64,000 nt of DNA from positions 76,430-140,429 of the forward strand of contig JBNGIQ010008768.1 of NCBI GenBank assembly GCA_049999765.1, given 5' to 3'. The stretch is from Phaeoceros laevis. Its lineage: Eukaryota; Anthocerotophyta; Anthocerotopsida; Notothyladales. The stretch's first letter is position 1. Each line of letters opens with the position of its first letter. Of this stretch, positions 1 to 14,200 are shown piece by piece. The notes beneath the pieces are model-generated. The model made no database searches, was not told the DNA's origin, and worked only from the letters and a program-made list of their open reading frames with translations. Both the position numbers and the translations under genes were made by a program.

Positions 1-2302
1 AACCACTTCAATTCCGGACAGGACTGGTAGAATCAGTAGATGGAATTTAACCAAGCTAGCTGATCTTGTGCGCATGCACCCGTGGGCACACGTATTTCAT
101 TTTTATTGCAGGGTGGAGGCCAAGGTGTGGTATGCTGGTCTAGTAGCTGGCTTCGGCATCATCGTGCCCATGGCCTTCGTCTTCTTACCTGTCTCCCGGG
201 GGTCTGTTCTGCTGCGCCTGGTCAACATCCCCTTCGAGCACGCCGTCAAGTATCACAAGTGGAGCGCCTTCATCATGCTGTTCTTCACGATTCTGCACGG
301 CGTACTTATAGTAGCCTGGTGGCAGATGACGGGCAAGCTCGCCCACGATGTAAGTAAAAAAGATCCTGGTGCAAGCAACCTCTCGTCATCTAGCTATACA
401 ACGGTGCCAAATGATCACGAGCAGTGTGGATTGGTTCTGGAGACAATCTTAACCATGCATATGCATTCATTTCAAATGGCAGTGGAAGCTATGGCAGAGC
501 ACCGGAATAAACAACCTGGCTGGAGTGCTTGCTGGAGTGGTCGGAGTGCTCATCCTGGTGACCTCGTTGCACCAAGTCCGGAACAGGTTCTTTGAGCTCT
601 TCTTCGGAGTTCACCAGCTGTACGTGGCCTGGGTCCTCTTGGCGATGATCCACCTGGGGGAGTGGTCCGGTTTCATGTTCATGGGTGGTGTTTTCATCTT
701 CATGCTCGACCGCGTTCTACGCTTCATCCAGTCCAGGAAACAAGCCGGCATCATCTCCGTGCGCTCGTTGCCTGGAGACACCACAGAGCTCGTTTTCGCC
801 AAACATCCAAGTGAGTACCCTGAAATTCACAGTAAAGCTTCCTCTCAATTCCATCTCACAAATATCTGCACCGTCGATTGATTGCTTCTCTGGTGCCATG
901 GCCAGGCCTCCAGTACACAGCGGCAGCGTTTCTGTTCGTCCAAATACCAGCGCTGTCCTGGTGGCAATGGCATCCTTTCACCATGGCTTCCAGCTCGCTT
1001 GTAGAGAAAGACCGCGTCACCATTCTGGTGAAGCGGGTGGGAGCTTGGACGACAGGGCTGGACAAGCTGGCTCACCAGGCACAGGGGCTTGCTCACAATC
1101 TAGACGATTCTTCACCCACCAAATGCCCCTTCGCGATCAAGGCTGCTGTCGAGGGGCCCTACGGTCACCAACATCCCTACTTTCTCGGGTAAGTACATCA
1201 ATCGTCTACCTACTGCTGCTCAGACAATTATGTACATGTCATGTGTGTGAGAGCGATCCATTCACCGTTCAACGAACGCAACCCGACTCTGGGGCAAATG
1301 TCTGTCTTACATACCTGCAGGTACCAGACGTTGATCCTTGTTGCGGGGGGGAGCGGCATTGCCCCCTTCATATCCATCCTTAAGGACCTCATCCACCGCC
1401 ACAACAACCAGAATAGTACTCATGATCACAAGAAAAGTGAGCTGCCGTCGGATGTGACGCTGGTGTGGGCCGTCAGGAAAGACGACGAGCTCCAGATCCT
1501 GAATTGCATGACTTTCCCAGAAGTGCCGCCCTCCGGTCGTCTCAAGCTGCGCATCCAAGGTTACGTCACTCGGCAGCAGGTAGCAGACCCGGAGGATGTC
1601 AAACAGGGCTCCGATGCCGTAGGGGCCTACAACAGCGACGACGCCACAATGCACCCCATCTGCCCAGAGCTCGCCAAGGACAGCAACTGGGGCCACATCC
1701 TGGTGCTCACGGCGGCCATCGTTGGCCTCCTTCTCGCCTGGGCTCTTTTCATCTACTTCATAACGGGCCAGACGTACGACGAGTACAATGCCTGGATCAG
1801 GGCCCTCTGGTTTATGTTGGCCGCTGCTCTCGGAGCCGGCTTGTTCGGAGGAGGTGCCGCACTGACCTGGACCCGCTGGGTGCAGCCTCAGGTGTACCGC
1901 CCCCCAACGGACAAGTCCATGGGTTTCGTTCCAGAGACGGAGATGAAGGCCCCCAGCAAACCAACGCCCAGTCTTCTGGAACCTGCCAACACACACTACG
2001 GTTCCAGACCAAATGTTCATGGTAAAATCACACGCTGCAACTCTTTTGATATGGTTGCCACCGCTGTGCATTAGCCTAATAGGTGCAGGTAAGTAGCTAA
2101 CTCACTGTTGTCCTTTATGCTGGAAGCAGCATTCTTCAGTGACGTTGAGCAGCGCCTGGCCGGACAGAATGCACATGTGGGAGTTTTGGTGTGCGGTCCC
2201 GAAGGCATGCAACAGTCAGTCGCTGTCCAATGCCAAGCCCACAGCTCCTTGTTCGGGAGCGCAGTTGCTTTCCACTATCACTCTGTCAGCTTCGACTTCT
2301 GA
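1..2302 (+). CDS. FRO: Ferric-chelate reductase (FRO family), 3' part
   Basis: A membrane flavocytochrome b that moves electrons from cytosolic NAD(P)H through FAD and two hemes to Fe(III) chelates. The gene enters the window already inside its coding region. Exons with matching phases are 112-349, 498-810, 906-1188, 1321-2021 and 2130-2302 (TGA). The ferric-reductase transmembrane domain carries paired histidines (HAVKYHKW, TILHG, then GVHQLY and MIHLGEW). The FAD site is HPFT, about codon 20 of exon 3. The NAD(P)H site is GGSGIAPF at the start of exon 4, and the terminal NAD-binding motif is CGPEGMQQ in the last exon. Two extra hydrophobic segments lie in exon 4 (about 1695-1765 and 1800-1870), as is usual for plant FROs. 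The protein ends HYHSVSFDF. The RBOH NADPH oxidases share the fold, but no EF-hands are seen and the C-terminus is FRO-like. The first 111 bases look intronic. Confidence 0.9.
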
Positions 2303-2437
2303 CCAATCTACTGAATAGGGGCAGTACTTGATTTCTCTACTCGGTTGATGAGAGCTCTTTGCTGTAAATACCGCTTCTCCATCAACCTCCTTATACTTAC
2401 ATACAGAAACCAAGTAAAGTCTGGGCGAACTGTTTGT

Positions 2438-3901
2438 TCAGTAGTGGATAATGGGTTCCCCGATAGTGTAGTTCTTGGGTATGTTGCAAGGAAGATCAAA
2501 AAGTTTCGCAACAACCACCTTGAAGATCTTGTTCACATTGATGTTGTGCACCGTGCTGGAGAAAAATAAGACGGCTCCCATCGCTTTTGCATATAATCTT
2601 GCCTGGAACACAGAGGAAAGGGGGATGCAATCTATTATCATGATGCACCAACCTGCGAACCACGAGTACTCCTAGTCGTGAGGGAAAGACTCCACGAACC
2701 TGTTTGGTAACCAAGGCCTTGATGTGATATGGAAGCGCGACAAAGCTGTCATACTTGGTTCCTACGAGAACAGGAAGCGCCGTCTGCATGGGTTGTCCCA
2801 AACAAGACAGTACACAGACACAGTATGAGATCGTTTAACAATATCTAAAACAGGGCTGTAACAACCCAACTTTTAACTGCCTGCTTTCCAGGTGGTGGCT
2901 GGAAGGAACCTTGTTATGGAGTCGGGCTTGAGTGAACCAATGCTTTACACTGCTACAAATACCATCACCACCACACCATTCACACCTCAGCTCGAGGACC
3001 AGGACTAGAAAAGCACAAGTCCTGCTACTCACAAAGCTGCCCAGGCCGTCATCTGGTTTTGACGTTTCCAAGACACTGACGTACCTATGAAGGGTGCAGC
3101 GCCTCGTAAGATCAAAAACCAGAAGGATTACTGCTGCGTCATTGCAGACTAAAGGCAAGAGATGCACAAACTGTCTGTGCCCTGTCAAACAACATGTTCA
3201 CCTCTGTACGTCACTCAAGGAGCCTCCAAGCAAGTCAAAATTTCACCTGATACCTGCCAAGCTCCAGGGGTTACCTCCTAGGTCCCAGATACTGAAAGCG
3301 ATTTGTGCATTTCCAAGTTTGCATATCTTCTCTCTTGACGAGACTCCAGCAGTTTGTGCATATTCATCTTCCTGGTCGTCAGATACGTAGCTGCTCTGCT
3401 CATGTGAGATCACATACTTGTCAGTAAGATGTCTTGCCACAATTGCCATGAGGATAGAAGTCAGGACTTTCGAAAGGGTCAGTAGCAGCAGCTAACCATT
3501 AATCTGGTCTTCCCGGTTCCCGAGTCCCCAACCATACCAACTTTTACTACGACAGTATCTTCTGCCTCCAAAATACTCAAGTCAGAGATGACATTCTGAC
3601 CTAACCCGCTACTACTTGAAAGACACATGAGGTCGGAGCCACAGTTCGGAGAGGGCAACTGTGAGCAAGCTGTGTTGGCCTTCGGCTTGGAAGTGCGGTA
3701 AAGCCGTCTGTAAGACCTGAGAGGTGCAGTCCCCGCTGAGCAACAAGCTGTCAACGGAAAGATTACTCTTCGGCGAAACTGACGGCCAAGCTGCCGTGCT
3801 CCTCTTCTGAGGACCCGCATCGAAACTGCGAGACTGGAGCCAGTTGCCACTCTCCAACTTTTGGTCAGGCTCACACCCTTCGCATACATTTTGACCTTCA
3901 C
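2438..3901 (-). CDS. SGP1: Septum-promoting GTP-binding protein (Spg1/Tem1-type small GTPase)
   Basis: A Ras-superfamily GTPase of the Spg1/Tem1 group. In yeasts it triggers septation and mitotic exit; in plants the SGP proteins act with MAP4K partners. Six exons in compatible phase give 303 residues: 3497-3901, 3275-3395, 3085-3181, 2910-2949, 2700-2783 and 2438-2602. The P-loop is GDSGTGKT near the end of exon 1, switch II is IWDLGG in exon 2, the base-specificity motif is GTKYD (the TKxD form of this family), and the third nucleotide motif is FFSSTVHN. The terminal exon (INVNKIFK, IGEPIIHY) is typical of plant SGPs. The first ~110 residues are a basic, poorly conserved extension, so the exact start is uncertain; Met at 3901 is the longest choice. 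It converges on FRO, with 135 bases between the stop codons. No upstream regulator of this pathway is seen nearby. Confidence 0.88.
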
Positions 3902-5216
3902 TTGTCACAGCAGAATAATTGGCCAGTCTTCTGTCAATGACTTGAAGCTAGAGCAGTTCACCCTCGTCGACACAACCTACTCAAGGTTGCAGCAAGAGCG
4001 TATGAAAAGCAATGCATGTTTCTTCCCAACCTGAAACTGCTCCCGCCGTTGATGCTTTCCGCTGGAGATCCACCTACCAAGCTGCCTCAAGACCCTCGTC
4101 TTTGCAGCAGTACCACACGTAGCAACACAAATCTGCGAGAAAAGAACCGACAGCACTCGCCAGGCCCGCAGCTGCGTCAAGTACAGCCTGACAATCGGCC
4201 ATGCGACAAGACAATTGTGCGCCAACTCTCCTACTACAAATTTGCTGCAACCTAAGGGAATTGGTAGTCTGTAAGCTGACACCACAGCTTGAGCGCTCCA
4301 GAAGCTAAGCCACAACGGACAGTCCCTTTCCCCGCCTCCTCAAATGCAGCACACGTCAGAGAATCCACCGTGAGTTCCGCGAAAATGAGAAACGTGTCAT
4401 CAAAGAAGCTCAGGAATGAGGAGCCGCCGATCTAGCAAGGACAACCGCCAGTAAATTATGCAGTGGAGAGCCAGCCATGGCATAAGCGCCGCTGCAGATA
4501 GCTCACAGCCGCAGTTTTGCATGAGCAGTTCAAGAGCTTCCCCGCAGAATTGTCCTGCTGGTGCTGCCAATTTTCTGTAACAACCGATTCCCGCGCTTTG
4601 GAACCTCAGCAACCACCAGCTCGCTGCTACGAGGTGATCACAAATCGGGGGCACCGCTCCTCCCGCTCAAGCTAAAGGAGACGTCGGAGACGATGCTAAA
4701 GTAGCCGGCAGCGTGTGACTGGCTTTCCCTTGCAAGGCCTTGGCCTCGGCTGCGCTAGGACGACGCCTCTGATGAGGCCTATGAGAAGGGAGGAGCACCT
4801 GCCACGGAACAATAGGTAGGCCAGGCAAGGCAACGAGCGCAAGGGCCCAGTACGGATATTGCGCGGTCTTCAAAACGTTTTTTCCTTATCACTTATTATT
4901 CTACCCTTCAGCCGAAAGTTTCACCGGCCATTCTATCCCAAACTTCCGGTCGAGTGAATTCGGACTTCACCGCCAAGGCCAGCCGAAGGTTACTGGGCGG
5001 TAATAAGTTACAGCACGTCATGTGTCCGGGCACGCGGAAATGGTGTTGCATGGGGTTCAACTGCCACATGCGCCGGGATAGAGCACAGCAGAGCAAAGAC
5101 GTTGGGACACCATGTCGCACTCGCATTTGCCTACTTGCTGCAGTTGGTGTTGAATGCACTGAGTACGCTCACGTATCGGCCCTGCCGGGCCTGATCCACC
5201 TGGCTCGTTTGAAGCC
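3902..5216. other. Divergent intergenic region between the SGP GTPase and dynein
   Basis: About 1.3 kb between two divergently transcribed genes. It holds only short open frames (for example 4400-4654 and 4667-4873 on the minus strand) without recognisable domains or consistent splice structure. It probably contains both promoters and 5' untranslated regions. I found no clear TATA element or RNA gene. Confidence 0.4.
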
Positions 5217-8200
5217 ATGGATCCCGGTCCAAGCGCAATAGACATATGTGTGCCCGGCTCTTCCGTGCGGAGCTTGAAGAGCCGGCTCTACTTGACACAG
5301 CAGCAGGTCGTCAGTACCAAGAGGATCAAACTCTCCTCCCCACCGGAGGAGCATTCCAGGAGCCCCCCCAGGCGTACATCACGTTCCAGGTTGTGTGTCA
5401 GGTGCTGGATGCATGTCAACTCTTGCTATTGGTAGGATGCCTGGTTTTACTGACGGAGGTTGGTGGTGTCAACAGCGTTCGGAAGTCTTCTCTGAGCTTC
5501 AGGAGGGTCAGTGGAGGAGGAGGGGGAGGAGGGGCAGGTCTCCCGAGCAGATCGCCGGCCGGCCAGCGGCTTCGGAGTCATAGTTTTGTGCTCGACACTC
5601 CGGGAGTGTCGAGACAGAATAATGCAATCTTTGAAAAGGCTCAGGGCCAGAGAAGAAAATCTCCGCCATCCATCGGGGTCACTGTGCCTACTACTCCGGG
5701 AAGCTCTCCGCCGAGAAGACCTGGTGCCGTTGCTGCCCCCCCTGCAGCCCGACCTGCGTCTGGGGAGGCACCTGCTGGTAGTGGTGGTGGTGCTGGCGGA
5801 GAGGCCGGAAAAGCAGCCGGCTCAGGTTTGCCCCTTCTTGGGGAGAAGAGGCCTGGGAGTCCGCTTAGGGTTAGAGTTTCACACGCTAGGACTTGTTCTC
5901 CTAGCAAGGAGCACGTGGTGAAAGGAAGTCACCCCCTTATGACTTGGAGGACTCGCAAATTCGAGAAGCTTGGCGTGGATGACAGGGGAAGACACTACAC
6001 CTGGATGGACTTCATGTGTATCCTGCAAGCAGTCTAGGCCAGGATGCAGGCCACAGTGTTGTTTGCCAGCGTGTTTGCTTGATGCCATGACTTCTTCACG
6101 AGGGTGCTCTGTTAACCCGGTGTTATCAGATCACCTTAGACAGAACCCTGACAATAGGGACTTCATCTACTTGCAGCCTGCAAAAACGAAATCTCCGGAG
6201 TTCGATCCGTATGACCTTGACATTGTTCTCCATAGTGAGCTGGACAGTCCGTTCTTTTACACAATGAGCTCTACTGGTTGCACCTTGTTCCGGGACACGG
6301 ACGCAGGTCAGGAACAATCCTCCAACGTTCCAGTCCCTGTCATTGTGCTCGACCAAGTTGTTCTGATATAGACATGGGCATGCAGAGTTTGTGTCGTTGG
6401 ACCAGTGGGAGAGTGACTACCACTTTTACCAGTGCATCATAAAGCTTAAAGTTTTCCATCAGGTACTGATCATCAGTCTTTCACGTGTATCCTGTTGTCT
6501 CTATCTTTCTCAGACATTGTCTTGGAGTTTGAAGCTGGAAGCCAACGGATTGGGTCAAGGTTCAGCTGCTTGTCCAATCTGACATCTGGACTGTCACACT
6601 TTGGCCTTGCAGTACAAGAAGTGGAAGTCTTTTGCTGTCTGGAAACATTTTGTTCGGAGAAAGAAAAGGATTTTGGCAAGCAAGGCGCTGCAAAAGTTAC
6701 TTTTTACACTTAACCCGGTGTTTCAGAGGGTCCTGCTGCAAATCCGCGGGGTACTTTCCTCTCCTGCTGCTTGGTTGAAGGGTCGTGTTGTCTTTGTTGT
6801 CAGGTTGGTAAAACCATCTGTCCTCAGATACTGCTACAAATGTCGGTAAACAGACTCTTAACCTTTTGTTTAGATGTGTGAAAATTTGTTAGTGCTGCGG
6901 TTTCTCAAGCTTGAGTCCGGGGTGATTTACACACTGGAGAAGTTTCTGGAGACCCAAGATGCTAAGAGAGAGGAGNNNNNNNNNNNNNNNNNNNNNNNNN
7001 NNNNNNNNNNNNNNNNNNNNNNNNNNNNNNNNNNNNNNNNNNNNNNNNNNNNNNNNNNNNNNNNNNNNNNNNNNNGTTCTGGCCATGAGGGAAGCATGTA
7101 TAAAGGACCTTTTCATCTTAGAGCAGGAGATCATGGGCCAAAACCAGAAGGACGCCATGGTAAGTGGCTCACCAAAGGTAGAGCTTATTGGCCAGTCAAG
7201 TCACAAAAATAACAACATGAAAATGGCAAGTGTTGCTGCTAAATGGAAGAGGGACAAAGAAAAGGCTTTGGAAGCGAAAGAGAATCAGGAAACGTTTGCT
7301 TATCTTATCGCGGCTGCAAAAAGATCAGAACAGACCAGGCTTATTAACTTTGTTAGAGTTGCAGACTATCTGATTGCTGATACTCTTCGCCAGATCCTTA
7401 CTAGTTCCTTGACTGACCTGCTGCGCAAAGTGGCGCACAGTTCTGTCAGAAAGTCCATCCCAGCTGTTGAAAAACCACTAGTAGGAAAGAGAGTATCCGT
7501 ACCAAGTAAAGAAATAAAGAAGAAGGAGGCGGTGAAGAAGGACTCCATCAAAAAGGACTTCACCAAGAGAAGCACAAGTAGGATACGCCCAAGCTTGATG
7601 CCAAAATCACCTGAGAAGACAAAAGCGTCCGTCTTGGAACAGTTTTTTGAGTTGTCGCTTATTATGGAGTATGATCAGCTTGTGATTGCTCCTTCGTACC
7701 TGGAGATTGAGAAGAAGGTGAAGATCTGATTGTGCATTGATCCTCTGTTCACAGCTGGTGTGCTGGTTCTACATTCTTGTTGCATGTGGCTCCTCATAGG
7801 GTTATAAAACTTTCCCTGCAGTTGGAGTTACTTTTGAAAGGCATGATTGATTTGTTAAGGTCACTTCAAAGGCTGTTGTTTCATCCACAACTGGATGGAG
7901 TGGTGGATAAGGGTGATGCTGATGTCGAAAATCTTGCTCCTTACACGGACTTGATTGGCGAAACTCAGCTGGGGGCACTGAATGCTTCTGTCAAAGGATC
8001 CCTTGCCCTTGCCTTCAAGGTGAGTCCGACCTCTTAGTAGCGTATGCGGCTGCTACTGCGGCTGCTACTGCGGCATTATGGGCTTTTACATTTTTCTTCC
8101 ACGCATGCAGCCACTGGCACTCTAAGCTAATTTCAGGTTCTTTTTCTATTCTAGGATGCAGAAGTTGTAAAAGCTATTTTTTTGCCTTACTTAGAGCAAT

Positions 8201-11200
8201 GCATTTCTAACAGAAGCATGACGTTTGAATCGCTGGAGCAAGAGGTAAGGTTTCCCTGGACAGAGGATGTGTTATGCTTCTGACATGAGTGGGTTGCTGT
8301 CAATTGCACGATATGGGCATTTCAATCACCTTTTTTTAACGAATTCTTGTAGGTCAAGGCAGCAACAAGAACGCTCGACAACTTCAGAGAAGACATGGAT
8401 CGACTTTTGAAACAAATTCAGGACATAAACGCTTTGCCGTCCACCTTTGATGTGGTAAGAACGTCTGGATATGAAGCGGATTACTTGTAACTTATAATGA
8501 ACCGAAGTTCGTTTTGTCCCTAAATTCTGCACCCACAACATAGGGCATCTTGCATCTGAGTGCTGTGCTGTTGAAGGCAACTCTTCTACCATTTCCTCAA
8601 AAGTGCCTTTCTGGAATCCACACTTTACTTCCACAGCTTGCTGCTCAGCGTTATCAGGTCTGATATTGTGTAAACCTGCAGATCTGGCTCGGCTCTACCA
8701 TGTACCTCCGATATTGTGGTTGTCTCATGGTAGAAGTGGCATATGTTTCCTCTGCATAAGAGGAGTTAAACTTGCCTGTTGTTTCCAGTTATTTATAGAT
8801 GAAGTTCACGAGGCTGAGAAAAGACTGACTGTCAAGCCATTGAAAGTGGAAGAGTTTGTTGCGATTGCTGACTTTCTTCAGGTACATCAGACCATTCTCC
8901 CTTCACTTTTTAGTGCACGAAAACCATGAACCCCGCAGTTCCTGTATTTCTGTGTTAACTTGGAATGGAGTTTAAGCCCATTGTAATGGTGCCTACCACC
9001 TTGATCACAGACCATGCATGAAAAGAAAGACGAGCACACAGAGCAGTACAACGACATTGTGGAGATATACATGGTCATGAATGAGTATAAAATTAGTGTT
9101 CCAGACTATCAGTATGCATCTTACATGATGATGAATGCCGATTTCAACTCCATGAAAGCAGCTATGGAAGCAGCAGAATTGGGAAAAGCAGACCACATTA
9201 AACATTTTAGTGCAGATCTTGCTAACGAAGTAGTTACGCTCAGGAATCAGGTTGCTGAAATTCGGCAGGCTGCACAACACAAGATGATACTTGATGATAG
9301 TAATTTCTCTGCAACTTCTGTCCTGTTTCTCTTGTGCCTTTGGCCACTAGATTTCACGAGAGATCCTGTTACAGGTTGATTTGAAGTTTTCTGGCCTAAA
9401 AGTTTGTGGATAGCCCTCTGACACTGTTGTAACATGAGGCCAACTCCTGGAACATGCAGCAATTGCTGACAAGGAAACTGTCCTGGCGTATGTCAAGAAG
9501 CTGTCTCAAGATATTGCTGCCCAAAAAGCAGCAGCAAATCGAATTCATCAGTACCAGCTACTATTTCAGGTAAGTGCATCCAACCTTAAGTATCCTCGAG
9601 CGAAACATGTGATTCCTCTTTCTAGCATGTTAATATCTGCCTTGTTATTTGATCACAGGTCGAGGAGTCCAGATTGGATGACTTGGCTCAGGCAGCAGAT
9701 GAGGTTGACATGAAATATTCTTTATGGTTTGGGTTAGAAGATCTGGCTGAAAAGTCCGCTACCTGGTCAAATATGCTATTTGAGAAACTTGAGATCGAGG
9801 AAGTGGAGGAAATCATAACCAAGTAACATGCTGCCTTTAAGATCATGACTGAATGCCGCAAGTACCTAAAATGTGGAATGCTGCTCGTGGACAAAAAGTC
9901 ACGGTCAGGATAGCCGCGGCTCTATGACTTATGATGACGTTGAATTGGAACGTAGGTATGCGAAACTAGCAGTTAAGCTAGATAGAGGCATTCTTCCAAA
10001 TCCCGTGGTGCAACGTCTTAGGAGAATGGTTGATGACTTCCGAATGACTTTACCTGCCATCCAGAGCCTGCGGAACAGGGCTTTAAAAGAAAGACACTGG
10101 AAGAAAATTGAAACTGAAATTGGGCGTAAGGTACCAATTTTTTTTTCAAGACAGCTGTGCAATACTTGCAGAATGCTCTTTGAACAAATTCTCCAACGTG
10201 TTGGATCTTTCTTGCTATGAGCAGTTTGACAAGACCCAGCCTTTGACTCTCGGAAAGCTGCTAGAGTACAAGGTCATGGATTTCAAGACCGGTATCAGCA
10301 ATATATCAAATGAGGCAACTCAAGAAGAAGCGCTGGAGGAACTTCTTAGCAAAGTGCAAGTCAAGGTAGGATGGCGCTTGGTCATCTTAGGAGGCAGTCC
10401 GTGTCCTTCAGGTAGGAATTGTCTGACCTGTGCACCGTGTCTTGTTGTGTAGTGGCAATCTATTGAGTTTATTGTGAAGCAGTACAAAGACTTCAAGGAC
10501 ACATATATATTAGGCTCTGTTGATGATGTCATTATTGCTCTAGAAGATTCTATGGTGGCAATGAACACAGTGACATCATCAAGGTATTGCAAGTGTAATT
10601 GTACATAAACAGTTTGCTTGAAGCATGCTCCAGAGCATAACGAGTTTTAAGCCATATGGAGTTCGATCCAGGTATGTGGCTGGCATACGGAATGAGGTGG
10701 AAAAAATGGAAAACCAACTCAAGCTTTTTGGAAAAGTTTTGGACCAGTGGCTGGAATGCCAAAAGCAGTGGATGTACTTGGAAAGCATTTTTAGTGCCCC
10801 CGACATCCAACGACAACTTCCAAATGAAAGCAAAGCCTTCAACGCCGTAGATAAGCAGTTCAAAGACATCATGAAACGCACCCATGACAGGTATCAATTC
10901 AAACCTCCCGACTTTTGTTTGCTATTGTGGAGAGCGGTGGTGGAGGGTGGGAGTTGTTTCAAGTAGGTAACCAGCAGTTATGTTCGGATAAGCGAACGAC
11001 CAAGTCCTCACTTTAGTGCCACTATCAGGGCAAATGCACTGCAAGCAGGGACAACGCCTGGCTGGTTAGAAGCATTTACAAGATGTAATGAAACCCTGGA
11101 GCAAATTCAGAAAAACCTGGAAGATTATCTGGAGACAAAGAGAATGGCTTTCCCACGATTCTACTTTTTATCAAATGATGAACTTTTGGAAATTTTGGCT

Positions 11201-14200
11201 CAGACAAGAAATGTTCAAGCAGTTCAGCCTCACATGCAAAAGTGCTTTGGTACTTTTCGGGCCAAGTAGTTCTATAGTCTCGTGTGTTCAATATGAGCTA
11301 TGCTTTCTGGGGATGAGGATATCTAGAGCATAGAATCTGAGACATATTGCATGATAAGATGGTCTGGTCATTCCTAGTGGTTTGCGTTCTGAAGATGGAA
11401 TCAGGAGACTGGACTTTGGAGAGGACCCTAAGAGTATAGATATCTATGCCATGCTTTCGAGTGAAGGCGAGAGAATTTCACTGGGCAAGAATCTGAAGGC
11501 TCGAGGCAACGTGGAGAACTGGCTAACATCTGTTGAACAGAGCATGACCGCTAGTATGAGAAGGTATTCTAGGTCTTGAGATTAGTTCCTGATGAAGCGC
11601 TGTGCATACGTACAATGAGAAAGTAGTGAAGATTGGTCTCTGCGTATAAAATCTCTAGCAGTTCTATGGCAGGTTGACAAAGGCAGCACACATGGATTAT
11701 GCTAAACGGGACAGAAGAGAGTGGGTGCTGAAGCATGCTGCACAGATTGTTGTTCTAGTTAGTCAAGTGTACTGGTCGGATTCTGTTGAGAGTGCTCTTG
11801 CAGGAGCCAATGTCGAGGCAGCTCTCATGGCATTCAGGGATCTATGTATCAAACAACTGGCAGATTTGTCTGTTCTGGTGCGAGGTGAGCTCCTTGCACT
11901 GGAGCGAAAAATTTTGACTGCGCTTATCACAATTGATGTACATGCAAGAGATATTGTTGACAACATGGTGAGGTATGACATTTTGTCTGAGAATTCAGAA
12001 TAATGTGTGTGATGGTACCAGTGATGTCTCCTCTTTTCATGTTGATATTTACTTAGCGAAGCTTGTTTCTTGGTGCAGGGAGAAAATTTTCAAAGCAACA
12101 GAATTTGGCTGGCAAATGCAGTTGCGTTACTACTGGGACGACGAAGTAGAAGATTGTGTTGTTTGCCAGACCAATGCTCGTTTCTTGTATGCCTATGAGT
12201 ATCTAGGAGCACAGCCTCGCCTTGTGATCACGCCCTTGACTGACCGTTGTTATATGACCTTAACGGGAGCGTTACATTTGAAGCTGGGAGGAGCTCCAGC
12301 AGGACCAGCAGGAACTGGAAAGACAGAGACCACAAAAGATTTAGGGAAAGCCTTGGGTATCCAATGTGTGGTCTTCAACTGTGGTGAAAATCTTGACTAC
12401 AAGGTAAGAATCTGCCAATCGCAAAGAGAGGCAATTAACTCTCCATGTCGATCCGTTGCAGTTCTTGAAATATCCTTACAATATGGTTTATTTTACTTTT
12501 CAGTTCATGGGGAAGTTCTTTGCGGGTCTTGCACAGTGTGGGGCTTGGGCATGTTTTGACGAGTTCAATCGAATCGACATTGAAGTCCTTTCAGTGGTTG
12601 CTCAACAATTGTTAACAATCCAAAACGCTCTGAAAAGTCGAGTGAGTAAATTTATGTTTGAGGGGAGGGAGATAAAGCTCCTTCCACGTTGTGGAGTGTT
12701 TATCACAATGAATCCTGGTTATGCTGGCCGAACTGAACTGCCAGATAATCTCAAGGTCCTTTTCAGGCCTGTGTCCATGATGATTCCAGATTATGCGCTG
12801 GTGGCTGAGGTAATGCTCTTTTCTGAGGGATTTGCTAATGCAAAGATACTATCAAGGAAGATGGTGAAGCTTTACAAACTCTCCAGTGAGCAACTTAGTC
12901 AACAGGATCACTACGACTTTGGTATGCGAGCTGTGAAGTCAGTGCTTGTGATGGCAGGCGCACTGAAGCGAGCAAATCCAGATTTGAACGAAGATGTTGT
13001 ATTGATTCGTGCGTTTAAGGACAGCAATCTACCAAAATTTTTGGCGCAAGATGTTGCTCTATTTCTTGCAATTATAGCTGACCTGTTTCCGGGGGTTGAC
13101 ATTCCTCCTCAAGATTTTGGGGAGTTGTCTGTATCAATACAGGAATGCCTTTTAGCTGCGGGCTTACAACCAGTTTCAGCGTACATCATCAAGGTTATTC
13201 AGCTGTTTGAGACTATGAATGTTAGGTTTGGAGTTATGCTGGTGGGACCAACGGGAGGGGGTAAAACAACATGCTACCGTATGCTTCAGACAGCGATGAC
13301 AAAGCTTCGGCAAGCTGGTCACAAAAATCAACAATTTCAACTGGTACACCCACATGTTTTGAACCCAAAGTGCATTAAAATGGGGGAGCTATATGGTGAG
13401 TATAACTTGCTGACAAATGAGTGGACTGATGGCCTTGGGAGTACCATTATTCGTCAATGTGTTGCTGACACAACACAAGACAAGAAATGGGTTGTATTTG
13501 ATGGGCCAGTTGATGCGATATGGATCGAGAATTTGAATACTGTTCTTGACGACAACTGCATACTTTGTTTGCCCAACGGGGAGCGAATTAAACTTAATCC
13601 TATAACGATGAGGATGCTATTTGAGGTGGCGGACTTGGCAGTCGCATCACCAGCCACTGTTAGCCGTTGTGGAATGGTGTATGTTCCGCCAGAAGAGCTG
13701 GGTTGGCGACCCTATGTGCAGTCGTGGTTACAAAGGATGACAGTTGAACACTCTTTGACATCTGTTGTAGAATCTCACATTTACACCCTTTTTGACACGT
13801 ACGTTGACCTGGGGCTGAAATTTTTGAGAACCAGCTGCAAAGAGAATATCCCCTCAGTTAATATTAATGTGGTGACAAGCCTGTGCCAGTACATGCAGGC
13901 TTTATTTCAGCCACACAGAGGTCTCGTTTGGCAGGCCAAAGGGCAGGAGACTGAGATAGAAATTATGGGTCCAGTGGTGAACAGGGTCTTTGCCTTTGCT
14001 TACATATGGTCAATAGGGGGCAACATTGAACATTCTTCCATTGACAAGTTTGATGCTTTCTTCCGTAGCGAACTTGAAACTGTTGCAGCTTTTCCAGGTG
14101 GTGATACGGTGTTCGAATTTTTTGTAAACTTCAAAGACCAGCTTCTGTCACCCTGGGAAGAAGTTATTCCTTCTTTCACATATAAAGTGGGAGCTCCCTT

